From assembly GCA_964541075.1 (NCBI GenBank), contig CAZIPZ010000027.1:1-26665 (forward strand): a DNA stretch of 26,665 nucleotides. The letters run 5' to 3'. Made by a program: the position numbers and the translations under genes. Source of the stretch: CAZIPZ01 sp964541075. GTDB lineage: Bacteria > Acidobacteriota > Terriglobia > 20CM-2-55-15. Of this stretch, positions 15,828 through 24,296 are shown piece by piece. Numbering within the stretch: the stretch's first letter is position 1; each line of letters starts with the position of its first letter. The notes under the pieces were generated by a model that saw nothing but the letters and a program-made list of their open reading frames with translations, had not been told where the DNA came from and searched no databases.

Positions 15828-16946
15828 TTGAACGGCAAACGCGATTATTACGAGGTGCTCGGCCTCACACGCACTGCTTCCGAGCAGGAAATCAAGAGCG
15901 CTTACCGAAAACTGGCGCTCCAGTTTCATCCCGATCGGAACCCCGGGAACAAGGAAGCGGAAGAATCCTTTAAAGAGGCGGCGGAAGCCTATTCCGTTCT
16001 CAGCGATTCGCAGAAGCGCGCGCAATACGACCGCTTTGGTCACGCTGGATTAGGTTCGGCGGCGGGCGGCGGGATTGATCCGAACGTATTTGCCGATTTC
16101 AGCGATATTCTCGGCGATCTCTTTGGGTTTGGCGACCTCTTTGGAGGCGGATCCCGTCGCGGCAGGTCACAGCGAGGCGCGGATCTGCGCTACGACCTTG
16201 AAATGAGCTTTGAAGACGCCGCGTTCGGGGCGACGACCAAGATCAAGGTTCCACGACACGAGTCATGCCCTGAATGTGAAGGGAGCGGCGCTCAAAAAGG
16301 GTCAGGGCCGACCACCTGCACGACGTGCAACGGATACGGTCAGGTGCGATTCCAGCAAGGTTTCTTCAGCATCACCCGAACCTGCAATCAGTGTCACGGC
16401 TCCGGTCAGATCGTCAAAAACAAGTGCACGGTTTGCCGCGGCGAAGGAAGGATGATCAAGGAAAAAACACTGGAATTGAAGGTCCCGGCCGGCGTCGACT
16501 CGGGCTCCAAGCTTCGAATTTCAGGTGAAGGCGATGCAGGCGCAAAGGGCGAGAACAGGGGCGATCTCTACGTTGTGCTGCACGTCCGTGATCATGAGTT
16601 CTTTGAGCGAAGAGAACACGACTTGTTTTGCCATATTCCGATTTCATATCCGCAGGCCGCGCTCGGCGCGCAGATCAACGTGCCGACACTGGAACGTGAA
16701 GAAGAAAAACTTACAGTCCCATCCGGAACGCAGACCGGGTCGACTTTCAAAATTAAAGGCCGCGGAATCTCAAAGCGCGGCGGTTCAGCGCGCGGCGATC
16801 TTTACGTCACTGTCGATATCGTGGTTCCTGCACGCCTCAATCGCGAGCAGAAGGACCTTTTGGCCAAATTTGCCGCCACGATTGATACCGAAAACAAACC
16901 GATTCAAAAGAAGATCCTCGAAAAAGTAAGGGAGATTTTTTCCTAA
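15828..16946 (+). CDS. dnaJ: Chaperone protein DnaJ
   Basis: Full-length (372 residues) type I J-protein. The J domain (1-70) has the HPD motif in LQFHPDRNPG. A Gly/Phe-rich region (75-120) follows, then four zinc-binding repeats: CPECEGSG, CTTCNGYG, CNQCHGSG and CTVCRGEG. The C-terminal substrate domain is complete. The start is a TTG at 15828, giving NGKRDYYEVLGL, as in other DnaJ proteins, with AAGAAGGG about 8 bases upstream. It is tightly linked to grpE. A 16-base gap leads to prmA. Confidence 0.97.
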   Translation: MNGKRDYYEVLGLTRTASEQEIKSAYRKLALQFHPDRNPGNKEAEESFKEAAEAYSVLSDSQKRAQYDRFGHAGLGSAAGGGIDPNVFADFSDILGDLFGFGDLFGGGSRRGRSQRGADLRYDLEMSFEDAAFGATTKIKVPRHESCPECEGSGAQKGSGPTTCTTCNGYGQVRFQQGFFSITRTCNQCHGSGQIVKNKCTVCRGEGRMIKEKTLELKVPAGVDSGSKLRISGEGDAGAKGENRGDLYVVLHVRDHEFFERREHDLFCHIPISYPQAALGAQINVPTLEREEEKLTVPSGTQTGSTFKIKGRGISKRGGSARGDLYVTVDIVVPARLNREQKDLLAKFAATIDTENKPIQKKILEKVREIFS

Positions 16947-16962
16947 CCCGAACGGATAACAG

Positions 16963-17801
16963 ATGTCTTGGAACCAACTCACCATTGATGTTCCAGACGA
17001 TCTCAAAGACGCCGTCGTCGGCGAAATCCTGGACGACGGCGTCGCCGGAGTGTGGGAAAACACCGGGGCCGAGCCAGGTTCGACGCGTCTGGTCTTTTAT
17101 TTCAGTCCCCATTGTGACATCGAGAATGTCGAACAGCGCGTTTACTCCCTTTTCAGCCGATGCAGGCTGGCCGGGCCATCGATTTCACGAGCCATTGTCG
17201 AAGACTGCGATTGGACTGGAGAGTGGAAGAAGTCTTACAAGAGTTTCCCAATCGGTGAACAATTCTTTGTAATACCCAGTTGGGAAGCATCTGATTGTCC
17301 TGACGACCGACTTCCAATACGGATTGATCCAGGTCAGGCCTTTGGAACGGGCACGCACGAAACAACGCAACTTGCCGTTGAGGCGCTTGAACGATGGGTT
17401 GAATCGGTACGGGATCGGGCATTTTGGCGGTCGCATCACGGTTGTTGGGCGCGAATGCCGTGTATGCCTGCGATATCGATCTGGTCGCGGGGATTGTGGC
17501 GAAAGCGAATATTGAACGAAATGCTGAAGACAAGGTCTGGACGTTCTGCGGTTCTGTCGATGCAATCGGCACAGGGACCATGGGCTTGGTGCTCTGCAAC
17601 CTGACGGCTGATCTCATTGTCGAGTTGTTTGGCGAACTCGATCGTGTTCTCCGATCCCGGGGCATCGCGATACTTTCGGGCATTCTCCGCGATCAGCACG
17701 AGGACATTCGCGAAGTCATGTCTCGGTACCAGTATTCCGTTCATGAAGAAGGAATGCGTGGCGAATGGTTGGCCATCGTCGCCGAGAAGCATGGCGCTTA
17801 A
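16963..17801 (+). pseudogene. prmA: prmA (ribosomal protein L11 methyltransferase), frame-broken
   Basis: PrmA methylates ribosomal protein L11. The N-terminal half reads in one frame from ATG 16963 to about 17400 and includes DWTGEWKKSYKSFPIG and RIDPGQAFGTGTHETTQLAVEALERW. The C-terminal half continues in another frame from about 17403 (IGTGSGILAVASRLLGAN, YACDID, then VLCNLTADLI and LSGILRDQHEDI) to TAA 17799-17801. Between ERW and GTGSG about ten residues are expected (the VLD strand of the SAM-binding fold), but only three fit. The simplest reading is a deletion of 3n+1 bases, about 22, not a single missed base. The first frame alone gives 213 residues without a SAM site. The 3' end overlaps rsmE by 11 bases. 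Assembly error is possible. Confidence 0.88.
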
Positions 17802-18489
17802 GTCCGTTTACGTTCCCGAGCCTCGGCTAGAGAACGAACGTATTCATGTTGTCGATGAGGAACACCGGCACCTCCTTGTCGGGCGCGCCGAGGCTGGGGA
17901 AGCCCTTGAGATTTTTGACGGCCGTGGCCATGTGTGGTCCGCCACGGTCGAGTCGGTTCAAAAACGGGAGACGGTCGCGCGCATCAACAGCAGCCGAAAG
18001 ATTCCGCCGGATTCGGTGGAATTGATCCTTGCACAGGCCGTGATCCGTAGCGCGGCATTCGAACTGGCGATTGAGAAAGCCGTGGAGGTTGGCGTCAATC
18101 GGATCATTCCCTTTGTCGCTGCTCGCTCCAATGCACACGGTCGCCGTAATGATCGCTGGATGCGCATTCTCATTGAAGCTGCGAAGCAGTCGAAGCGATA
18201 TCACCTTCCGTCGCTCAGCGAGACTGCCACGTTGGCCAACGTACTCGAGGTTGAAGCTCGGTCAAAGATAATGTTTGCGGAACGCGGCGGTGGTTCGTTA
18301 AAGTCGGTCCTCGCCGGATCGCCGGTGCTGTATATGATCGGACCTGAAGGCGGCTGGACGGACGCTGAACTGGCAGCCGCGCGAGAAAAAGGATTCAACG
18401 CGGTCACGCTTGGTTCTGGAATTCTGAAGGCGGAGACAGCCGCAATCGTGGGAGCCTCGCTGATCCGCTATGAACTGGGCGCAATTTAG
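17791..18489 (+). CDS. rsmE: 16S rRNA m3U1498 methyltransferase RsmE
   Basis: RsmE methylates U1498 of 16S rRNA using SAM through a SPOUT knot. The 232-residue protein shows the N-terminal PUA-like part (HRHLLVGRAEAGEALEIFDG) and the SPOUT motifs EKAVEVGVNRIIPF, EAAKQSKRYHLP, IGPEGGWTDAEL and LGSGILKAETAAI. The ATG at 17791 is chosen because it gives the family N-terminus (ALKSVYVPEPRL), although the frame is open upstream inside prmA. It overlaps the prmA end by 11 bases and the next gene by 20, so it depends on the upstream transcript. The order dnaJ-prmA-rsmE is also known from Firmicutes. Confidence 0.94.
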   Translation: MALKSVYVPEPRLENERIHVVDEEHRHLLVGRAEAGEALEIFDGRGHVWSATVESVQKRETVARINSSRKIPPDSVELILAQAVIRSAAFELAIEKAVEVGVNRIIPFVAARSNAHGRRNDRWMRILIEAAKQSKRYHLPSLSETATLANVLEVEARSKIMFAERGGGSLKSVLAGSPVLYMIGPEGGWTDAELAAAREKGFNAVTLGSGILKAETAAIVGASLIRYELGAI

Positions 18490-19285
18490 ACGCTGGACGC
18501 TGCTTGCCGCTATTTCGTTTCTCCTGCCTGTGGTCACTTCCGCCCAACAGCGGCCGCTCCTTACGGAGGATCCCCGGACCATCCCTGACGGAGCTCTGAT
18601 CAGCGAAGCCGGCATCGGTTATTTCGAGAGAGCGCGCTTCCCGGTTTCCGGTCTCGGCGGCGACGAGTTCTCGTTCTTCGTCAACGGCCTCAATGTGGGT
18701 CTGGGAGACCGGGCGGAATTTCAGCTTAATGGGGTTTTGCACAATTTTCTTTGGATTCGCGAGAATGGCCAGGGTCGCAGGAATGATTGGGGTGACTTTT
18801 CGACTTCCACGAAGATCCGGTTGGCGTCGGAAACGCGATTCACGCCGATTGTCACCTTCCGTCCCACGGTCGTTCTTCCGAATGGCAACAATGAAAAGGG
18901 CATCGGAACCGATGGCACGCACTTTTTCGGGAGTCTTTTGCTCGGTAAGACGCTGGGGCCTGCGTTTTTTTTCGGAAATATTGGGCTTGGAATTCTTGAC
19001 GACGCGGTCCGCGCTGCCGCCCAACAGGATGTCCTGACGTACGGCATAGCAACAATATTTCCCGTTCAGCGGCGGGTGAACCTCGCGATCGAATGGAACG
19101 GCCTTTCAAATCCTCAGGAAAACCCGAGTCCCGGCGGCGAGGATAGGGCGCAGGTTCGGCTCGGGGCCCAAATACTCGGCCCTGGCGGGACCTGGGATGT
19201 AGCGGCAACTGCGGGTCTTACGCGATTGGATCACCGCAAAGGCGTAGTTTTCGGCTTCACGAAGCGATTCCAGCTATGGAAATGA
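18470..19285 (+). CDS. Exported outer-membrane-like beta-barrel protein
   Basis: A 271-residue protein with a signal peptide (residues 1-25, cleavage near TSA). The rest has alternating beta-strand character, with PLLTEDPRTIPDGALISEAG at the start and a C-terminal strand ending FGFTKRFQLWK. The pattern resembles outer-membrane channel proteins of the MetA-pathway/transporter type, but no residue proves this. Its ATG at 18470 lies inside the last codons of rsmE (20-base overlap), so it is probably translated by coupling. Its function in this housekeeping cluster is unclear. The lepB promoter candidate overlaps its 3' end. Confidence 0.75.
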   Translation: MNWAQFRRWTLLAAISFLLPVVTSAQQRPLLTEDPRTIPDGALISEAGIGYFERARFPVSGLGGDEFSFFVNGLNVGLGDRAEFQLNGVLHNFLWIRENGQGRRNDWGDFSTSTKIRLASETRFTPIVTFRPTVVLPNGNNEKGIGTDGTHFFGSLLLGKTLGPAFFFGNIGLGILDDAVRAAAQQDVLTYGIATIFPVQRRVNLAIEWNGLSNPQENPSPGGEDRAQVRLGAQILGPGGTWDVAATAGLTRLDHRKGVVFGFTKRFQLWK

Positions 19286-19305
19286 GAGAGTGAATCGGCT
19301 ACACT
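19277..19305 (+). promoter_or_regulatory. Candidate lepB-carA-carB promoter
   Basis: TGGAAA (19277-19282) and TACACT (19300-19305) are 17 bases apart, 45 bases before the lepB ATG. The -35 box matches the consensus at four of six bases. Confidence 0.4.
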
Positions 19306-19350
19306 AGCACTTCCATTTTGTAGAAGGAAACTCACCTAAGCAAGCCTCGT

Positions 19351-19929
19351 ATGACAACAGAGCCCGAACTCATAGCGACCTCGAAAGTTGAGGCCGATAC
19401 CAGAACACTGCCGACCATCGTTGGCGAAATTCGCGGCTGGGCCCGCGACGTTTTTTTCGCGATCGGCACCGCGGTAATGATCGTTGTATTCCTCTATCAG
19501 CCGGTGAAGGTTGAAGGCACCAGCATGCTGCCCGAGCTGGTGGATCAAGAACGTATCTTTGTTAACAAGTTTGTTTATCGGATTGAGAGGATCGCGCGCA
19601 AGGACATCGTCGTGTTCTGGTATCCGCTCGATCCAACCAAGTCATACATCAAGAGAATCATTGGCATGCCTGGCGATGTTGTTGAAGTTAGAAGAGGTCA
19701 GGTTCTGGTCAATGAGACGCCTTTGGACGAGCCTTACATCAAACCGGAATTCATCGATAACCGCACTTATCCTCCTGTCTATGTCGAACCCGGTCATTAC
19801 TACGTGTTAGGAGATCACCGAAATCAGTCCAACGACAGTCGCATGTGGGGTTTGGTGCCTGAAAAATACATCTACGGCAAAGCTGTTTTCAGATACTGGC
19901 CGGTCAGCAAGATGGGCGCGTTGGATTGA
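19351..19929 (+). CDS. lepB: Signal peptidase I
   Basis: Signal peptidase I cleaves exported preproteins at the inner membrane. The 192-residue protein has one membrane helix (about 36-54), the catalytic Ser58 in EGTSMLPEL and Lys101 in YIKRIIGMPGDVV, and the closing motif YVLGDHRNQSNDSRMWG. This is the short type common in Gram-positives and Acidobacteria rather than the long E. coli form. AGAAGGAAA lies about 20 bases before the ATG, further than usual. The stop overlaps the TTG start of carA (TTGA), so the two genes are translationally coupled. Confidence 0.96.
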   Translation: MTTEPELIATSKVEADTRTLPTIVGEIRGWARDVFFAIGTAVMIVVFLYQPVKVEGTSMLPELVDQERIFVNKFVYRIERIARKDIVVFWYPLDPTKSYIKRIIGMPGDVVEVRRGQVLVNETPLDEPYIKPEFIDNRTYPPVYVEPGHYYVLGDHRNQSNDSRMWGLVPEKYIYGKAVFRYWPVSKMGALD

Positions 19930-21056
19930 AGAGACGAGCGACCCTTGTACTCGAAGACGGACGGGTTTTCCGCGGTGAAGGTCACGGCTTCGACGGAGAG
20001 GCTGTAGGCGAAGTCGTTTTTAACACCTCCATGGCGGGGTATCAGGAAATCCTGACAGACCCGTCATACGCCGGTCAGATCGTTGTCATGACCTATCCCC
20101 TGATCGGAAACACCGGAATCAATCTTGAAGACGTCGAATCCCGCAAACCATTCCTCGAAGCATTCATTGTTCGCCGGCTATCTCCGGTTCCCAGCAACTG
20201 GCGGACGACCTCAACACTCGAGGAATATCTCACCGCCAATCGCATTCCCGTCATATCCGATATCGACACACGCGCTCTTGTTCGGCACATCCGATTGAAA
20301 GGCTCCATGCGCGGCGTCGTCTCTCTTGTGGATCATGATGAAAAGTCTCTGCTGAAGAAGACTCAGAAATCTCCGGAGATGATCGGATGGGATTTGGCCA
20401 GCAAGGTGACGATCGACCGCAGCTACGAAAATGCGGACGCCAATGTGAACTTCATTGAGTTTTCCACCCTGGCGGGCGTCGAGCCTGCTCCGTTTCATGT
20501 CGTGGCATATGACTTCGGAATCAAGTCTCACATTCTTCGCAATCTCAGCCGATGCGGTGCGAAAGTAACTATCGTTCCTGCTGCGACGTCGTCATCCGAT
20601 GTACTCGCCCTCAAGCCGGATGGCGTGTTTCTGTCGAATGGTCCAGGCGATCCTGAAGCGGTGGATTACGCGATTCGAAACGTGCGTGAATTGCTCGGCA
20701 AAAAGCCGGTGTTCGGCATTTGCCTGGGACATCAGATTCTCGGGTTGGCGCTGGGCGGCCGAACATTCAAGCTGAAGTTCGGACACCACGGTGGGAATCA
20801 TCCCGTATTGAACATCGATCGTAAACAAGTCGAGATCACGGCACAGAACCACGGCTTTGCTGTCGATCCGGACAGCCTCAATTTGAACGATGTGAAAATC
20901 ACACACATCAATTTGAACGACAATACGGTCGAAGGCTTCGAACATCGATCGCTTCCTGCCTTCAGTGTTCAGTACCATCCGGAAGCGTCTCCGGGGCCGC
21001 ACGATTCGTATTACCTGTTTAGGAAATTTTTTGACCTCATCAAGGCGAACAAGTGA
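19926..21056 (+). CDS. carA: Carbamoyl phosphate synthase small subunit
   Basis: CarA hydrolyses glutamine and passes ammonia to CarB for carbamoyl phosphate, used in pyrimidine and arginine synthesis. The 376-residue protein has the N-terminal CPSase domain (LVLEDGRVFRGEGHG, FNTSMAGYQEILTDPSYAGQ) and a class I glutamine amidotransferase domain. Its catalytic residues are Cys266 (FGICLGHQ), His351 and Glu353 (QYHPEASPGP). The start is a TTG at 19926 that shares bases with the lepB stop. The gap to carB is 12 bases. Pairing with lepB in one operon is unusual but the spacing is tight. Confidence 0.97.
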   Translation: MKRRATLVLEDGRVFRGEGHGFDGEAVGEVVFNTSMAGYQEILTDPSYAGQIVVMTYPLIGNTGINLEDVESRKPFLEAFIVRRLSPVPSNWRTTSTLEEYLTANRIPVISDIDTRALVRHIRLKGSMRGVVSLVDHDEKSLLKKTQKSPEMIGWDLASKVTIDRSYENADANVNFIEFSTLAGVEPAPFHVVAYDFGIKSHILRNLSRCGAKVTIVPAATSSSDVLALKPDGVFLSNGPGDPEAVDYAIRNVRELLGKKPVFGICLGHQILGLALGGRTFKLKFGHHGGNHPVLNIDRKQVEITAQNHGFAVDPDSLNLNDVKITHINLNDNTVEGFEHRSLPAFSVQYHPEASPGPHDSYYLFRKFFDLIKANK

Positions 21057-21068
21057 AGTTCTTCTGAG

Positions 21069-24000
21069 ATGCCAAAGCGCACTGACATATCGAAGATTCT
21101 GATCATCGGGTCCGGTCCGATCGTGATTGGCCAGGCTTGCGAGTTCGACTACTCAGGCACGCAGGCCTGCAAAGCATTGCGCGAAGAGGGATACGAGATC
21201 GTTCTGATCAATTCGAATCCTGCGACGATCATGACCGATCCGGAGCTGGCGCAACATACCTATATCGAGCCTCTCACCAAGGAATTTGTCGAAGCCGTCA
21301 TCAAGCAGGAACGGCCCGACGTCCTGCTTCCAACGGTCGGAGGGCAGACGGCCTTGAATATCGCCGTGGACCTGGCTGAAGCCGGAGTGCTTGACGTCTA
21401 CAAGGTGGAGATGATCGGCGCGAACGCGAAATCCGTGAAGATGGCTGAAGACCGGCTTCTGTTTAAGAAGGCCATGAAGGAGATTGGTCTTGCCACTCCC
21501 AAGAGCGAGGTTGTAGGCGACATTCGTGAGGCGCATCGCATCATCGAGTCCATAGGTTTTCCTGCGGTAATTCGTCCTTCCTTCACGCTGGGTGGAACCG
21601 GCGGCGGCGTTGCATTCAACAGCGAAGAGTACGACGAAATCGTTCAGCGCGGACTCGATCTCAGCCCTGTGCATGAAGTCCTCATCGAGGAATCGGTGAT
21701 CGGATGGAAAGAGTACGAATTGGAGGTCATGCGCGACATTAAAGACAATGTCGTTGTGATCTGTTCGATTGAGAACTTTGATCCGATGGGCGTTCACACG
21801 GGCGATTCCATCACTGTCGCTCCGGCTCAAACGCTCACGGACCGCGAGTACCAGCGCATGCGTGATGCGGCTGTCGCCGTCATCCGCCAGATTGGAGTGG
21901 AGACCGGCGGTTCCAACATCCAATTCGCGGTGAATCCCAAAAATGGCGATCTTGTCGTCATTGAAATGAATCCGCGCGTTTCTCGCAGCTCCGCGTTAGC
22001 CTCAAAAGCCACAGGTTTTCCTATTGCTAAAATCGCCGCAAAACTGGCCGTAGGCTATACCCTGAACGAAGTCTCGAACGACATCACCAAGAAGACCCCG
22101 GCATCATTTGAGCCAACGTTGGATTACGTTGTCGTCAAAATTCCAAAGTGGGCTTTTGAAAAATTCCCGGAATCTGATCCCACTCTCGGAACCCAGATGA
22201 AATCCGTGGGGGAAGTTATGGCTATCGGCCGGACATTCAAAGAGGCGTTTCTCAAGGGTGTTCGCTCGCTCGAGCACGGAAGGGCGCCCGGCTCAGACAA
22301 AATCGATCCTTCACTATTGCGGCAAAAACTGATTACGCCGACTCCTGAGCGGATTCCTTATCTGCTGCATGCGGTGGGCAGCGTTTTCAACGTGCAGGAA
22401 CTTGCGGAAATGACTTTTATCGATCCATGGTTCCTGAACGAGATGAAGGAGATCGCGGATCTGTCCCGAACTCTTTCGTCCTATACGATCGAAACGCTTC
22501 CCCCAGAAATCCTTCGGGAGGCAAAGCGGGCCGGGTTCTCGGATATCAGGATTGGTCGTCTCATTTCAGCCAAACCGATGGAAGTCGCCGCAAAGCGCGC
22601 GGAGCATCGCATTGTTCCGGTTTTCAAGCGGGTGGACACTTGCGCCGCCGAATTTGAGTCGTATACGCCTTACCTTTATTCGACGTATGAAGAGGAAAAC
22701 GAGGCGGAGCCGACGAACCGTAAGAAGATCATCATCCTCGGAAGCGGCCCGAATCGGATTGGGCAGGGAATTGAGTTTGATTATTGCTGCTGCCATGCAT
22801 CGTTTGCCCTGAAAGAGGAAGGCTTCGAGACGATCATGATCAACTGCAATCCTGAGACGGTTTCAACGGACTACGATACGTCGGACCGTCTCTATTTCGA
22901 GCCCCTCACACTTGAAGATGTTCTCAACATCACCAATGAGGAAAAGCCGACAGGCGTCATTGTCCAGTTCGGAGGCCAAACGCCTCTTAATCTCGCTCTA
23001 GAACTGCAGGCGGCGGGTGTTCCGATTGTCGGCACCTCTCCTGAATCCATCGACTTGGCGGAAGACCGGAAACGCTTCGGCGAACTACTCAGAAATCTGG
23101 ATATTCCTCAGCCGCTCAATGGCACGGCCACCACTCCCGATGAAGCGCGTTCGGTTGCGCGGAACATCGGATATCCGGTATTAGTGCGGCCGTCATACGT
23201 TCTCGGCGGCCGGGCGATGGTCATTGTTTATGACGACTCGAGCCTCGACAGCTATATGCATGCTGCTGTTCAGGTGTCGCGCGAACGCCCGATATTGATT
23301 GATAAGTTCCTGGAAGACGCTTACGAAGTTGATGTGGATGCGGTCTGCGACGATGAGCAGGTGGTGATCGCCGGCATTATGGAGCATATAGAGGAAGCCG
23401 GTATTCATTCCGGCGACAGTTCATGCGTTTTGCCGACATATCAGTTGAGTGAAGAACTTCGCGCGACGATCCGGAAATACACGATCCAATTGGGACGCGC
23501 CCTTAATGTCATTGGCCTGATGAACATCCAGTTCGCGGTGCACCGCGGCAAGGTCTACGTACTCGAAGTGAATCCGCGAGCTTCCAGGACCGTCCCGTTT
23601 GTCAGTAAAGCGACGGGGGTCCCGCTTGCGAAAATCGCTGCGAAAGTGATGGTTGGGCGAAAGCTAAGAGAGTTTGGCCTTCCGAGCGAACTAAAGGTGC
23701 AAGAGTTCTATGTGAAATCTCCCGTCTTTCCGTTCGCACGTTTTCCAGGCGTCGACACCCTCTTGGGTCCTGAAATGAAATCCACCGGAGAAGTAATGGG
23801 AGTCGATGCCAGCTTTGGGCAAGCTTATGTAAAGGCGCAAATCAGTGCGGGTTCGATTCTGCCGAAGTCCGGTGTAGCGTTCATCAGCGTCAACCAGCAT
23901 GATAAGAGTCTTATTTCAAAAATCGCCGGTGACCTTGTGGGAATGGGATTCAAGATCATCGCAACTCGCGGCACCGCTCAGATTCTTCGAGCTGCTGACG

Positions 24001-24284
24001 TCCAGGCCGAGACCGTGTATAAAGTCAACGAAGGGCGGCCGAATGTCGTGGACTACATCAAGAGCGGAAAGGTTGGGTTGATTATCAATACACCACTCGG
24101 CCGCCAGTCCTTTTTCGACGAGAAGGCGATACGTCGAGCAGCTATCAATCACCGCATCCCTTGTATTACGACAATCTCCGGCGCCGCTGCGGCAGTGAGC
24201 GGGATTCGCGCTTTGCAGAGAGAGAATCTCAATGTACGTTCGCTCCAGCGATACCACGCCAAACTCCAGACTAACAAAACTTGA
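21069..24284 (+). CDS. carB: Carbamoyl phosphate synthase large subunit
   Basis: CarB makes carbamoyl phosphate from bicarbonate, ammonia and two ATP. The 1071-residue protein is full length. The first half begins with the ATP-grasp module ILIIGSGPIVIGQACEFDYSG and the second repeats it with IIILGSGPNRIGQGIEFDYC near residue 555. ATP-binding loops are RPSFTLGGTGGG and RPSYVLGGRAM. The C-terminal MGS-like allosteric domain (about 935-1060) has INTPLGRQSFFDEKAIRRAA. No frame defects are seen. It ends 12 bases before the convergent proteasome-like gene. Confidence 0.98.
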   Translation: MPKRTDISKILIIGSGPIVIGQACEFDYSGTQACKALREEGYEIVLINSNPATIMTDPELAQHTYIEPLTKEFVEAVIKQERPDVLLPTVGGQTALNIAVDLAEAGVLDVYKVEMIGANAKSVKMAEDRLLFKKAMKEIGLATPKSEVVGDIREAHRIIESIGFPAVIRPSFTLGGTGGGVAFNSEEYDEIVQRGLDLSPVHEVLIEESVIGWKEYELEVMRDIKDNVVVICSIENFDPMGVHTGDSITVAPAQTLTDREYQRMRDAAVAVIRQIGVETGGSNIQFAVNPKNGDLVVIEMNPRVSRSSALASKATGFPIAKIAAKLAVGYTLNEVSNDITKKTPASFEPTLDYVVVKIPKWAFEKFPESDPTLGTQMKSVGEVMAIGRTFKEAFLKGVRSLEHGRAPGSDKIDPSLLRQKLITPTPERIPYLLHAVGSVFNVQELAEMTFIDPWFLNEMKEIADLSRTLSSYTIETLPPEILREAKRAGFSDIRIGRLISAKPMEVAAKRAEHRIVPVFKRVDTCAAEFESYTPYLYSTYEEENEAEPTNRKKIIILGSGPNRIGQGIEFDYCCCHASFALKEEGFETIMINCNPETVSTDYDTSDRLYFEPLTLEDVLNITNEEKPTGVIVQFGGQTPLNLALELQAAGVPIVGTSPESIDLAEDRKRFGELLRNLDIPQPLNGTATTPDEARSVARNIGYPVLVRPSYVLGGRAMVIVYDDSSLDSYMHAAVQVSRERPILIDKFLEDAYEVDVDAVCDDEQVVIAGIMEHIEEAGIHSGDSSCVLPTYQLSEELRATIRKYTIQLGRALNVIGLMNIQFAVHRGKVYVLEVNPRASRTVPFVSKATGVPLAKIAAKVMVGRKLREFGLPSELKVQEFYVKSPVFPFARFPGVDTLLGPEMKSTGEVMGVDASFGQAYVKAQISAGSILPKSGVAFISVNQHDKSLISKIAGDLVGMGFKIIATRGTAQILRAADVQAETVYKVNEGRPNVVDYIKSGKVGLIINTPLGRQSFFDEKAIRRAAINHRIPCITTISGAAAAVSGIRALQRENLNVRSLQRYHAKLQTNKT

Positions 24285-24296
24285 CCGCTCCGCTGC

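Noticed and set aside
17617..17790. Upstream extension of the rsmE frame
   Set aside because: It lies inside the 3' half of prmA; the RsmE N-terminus begins at the ATG 17791.
21153..21923. 256-codon minus-strand open frame
   Set aside because: It is a shadow of carB, with no start signal and no protein-like pattern.
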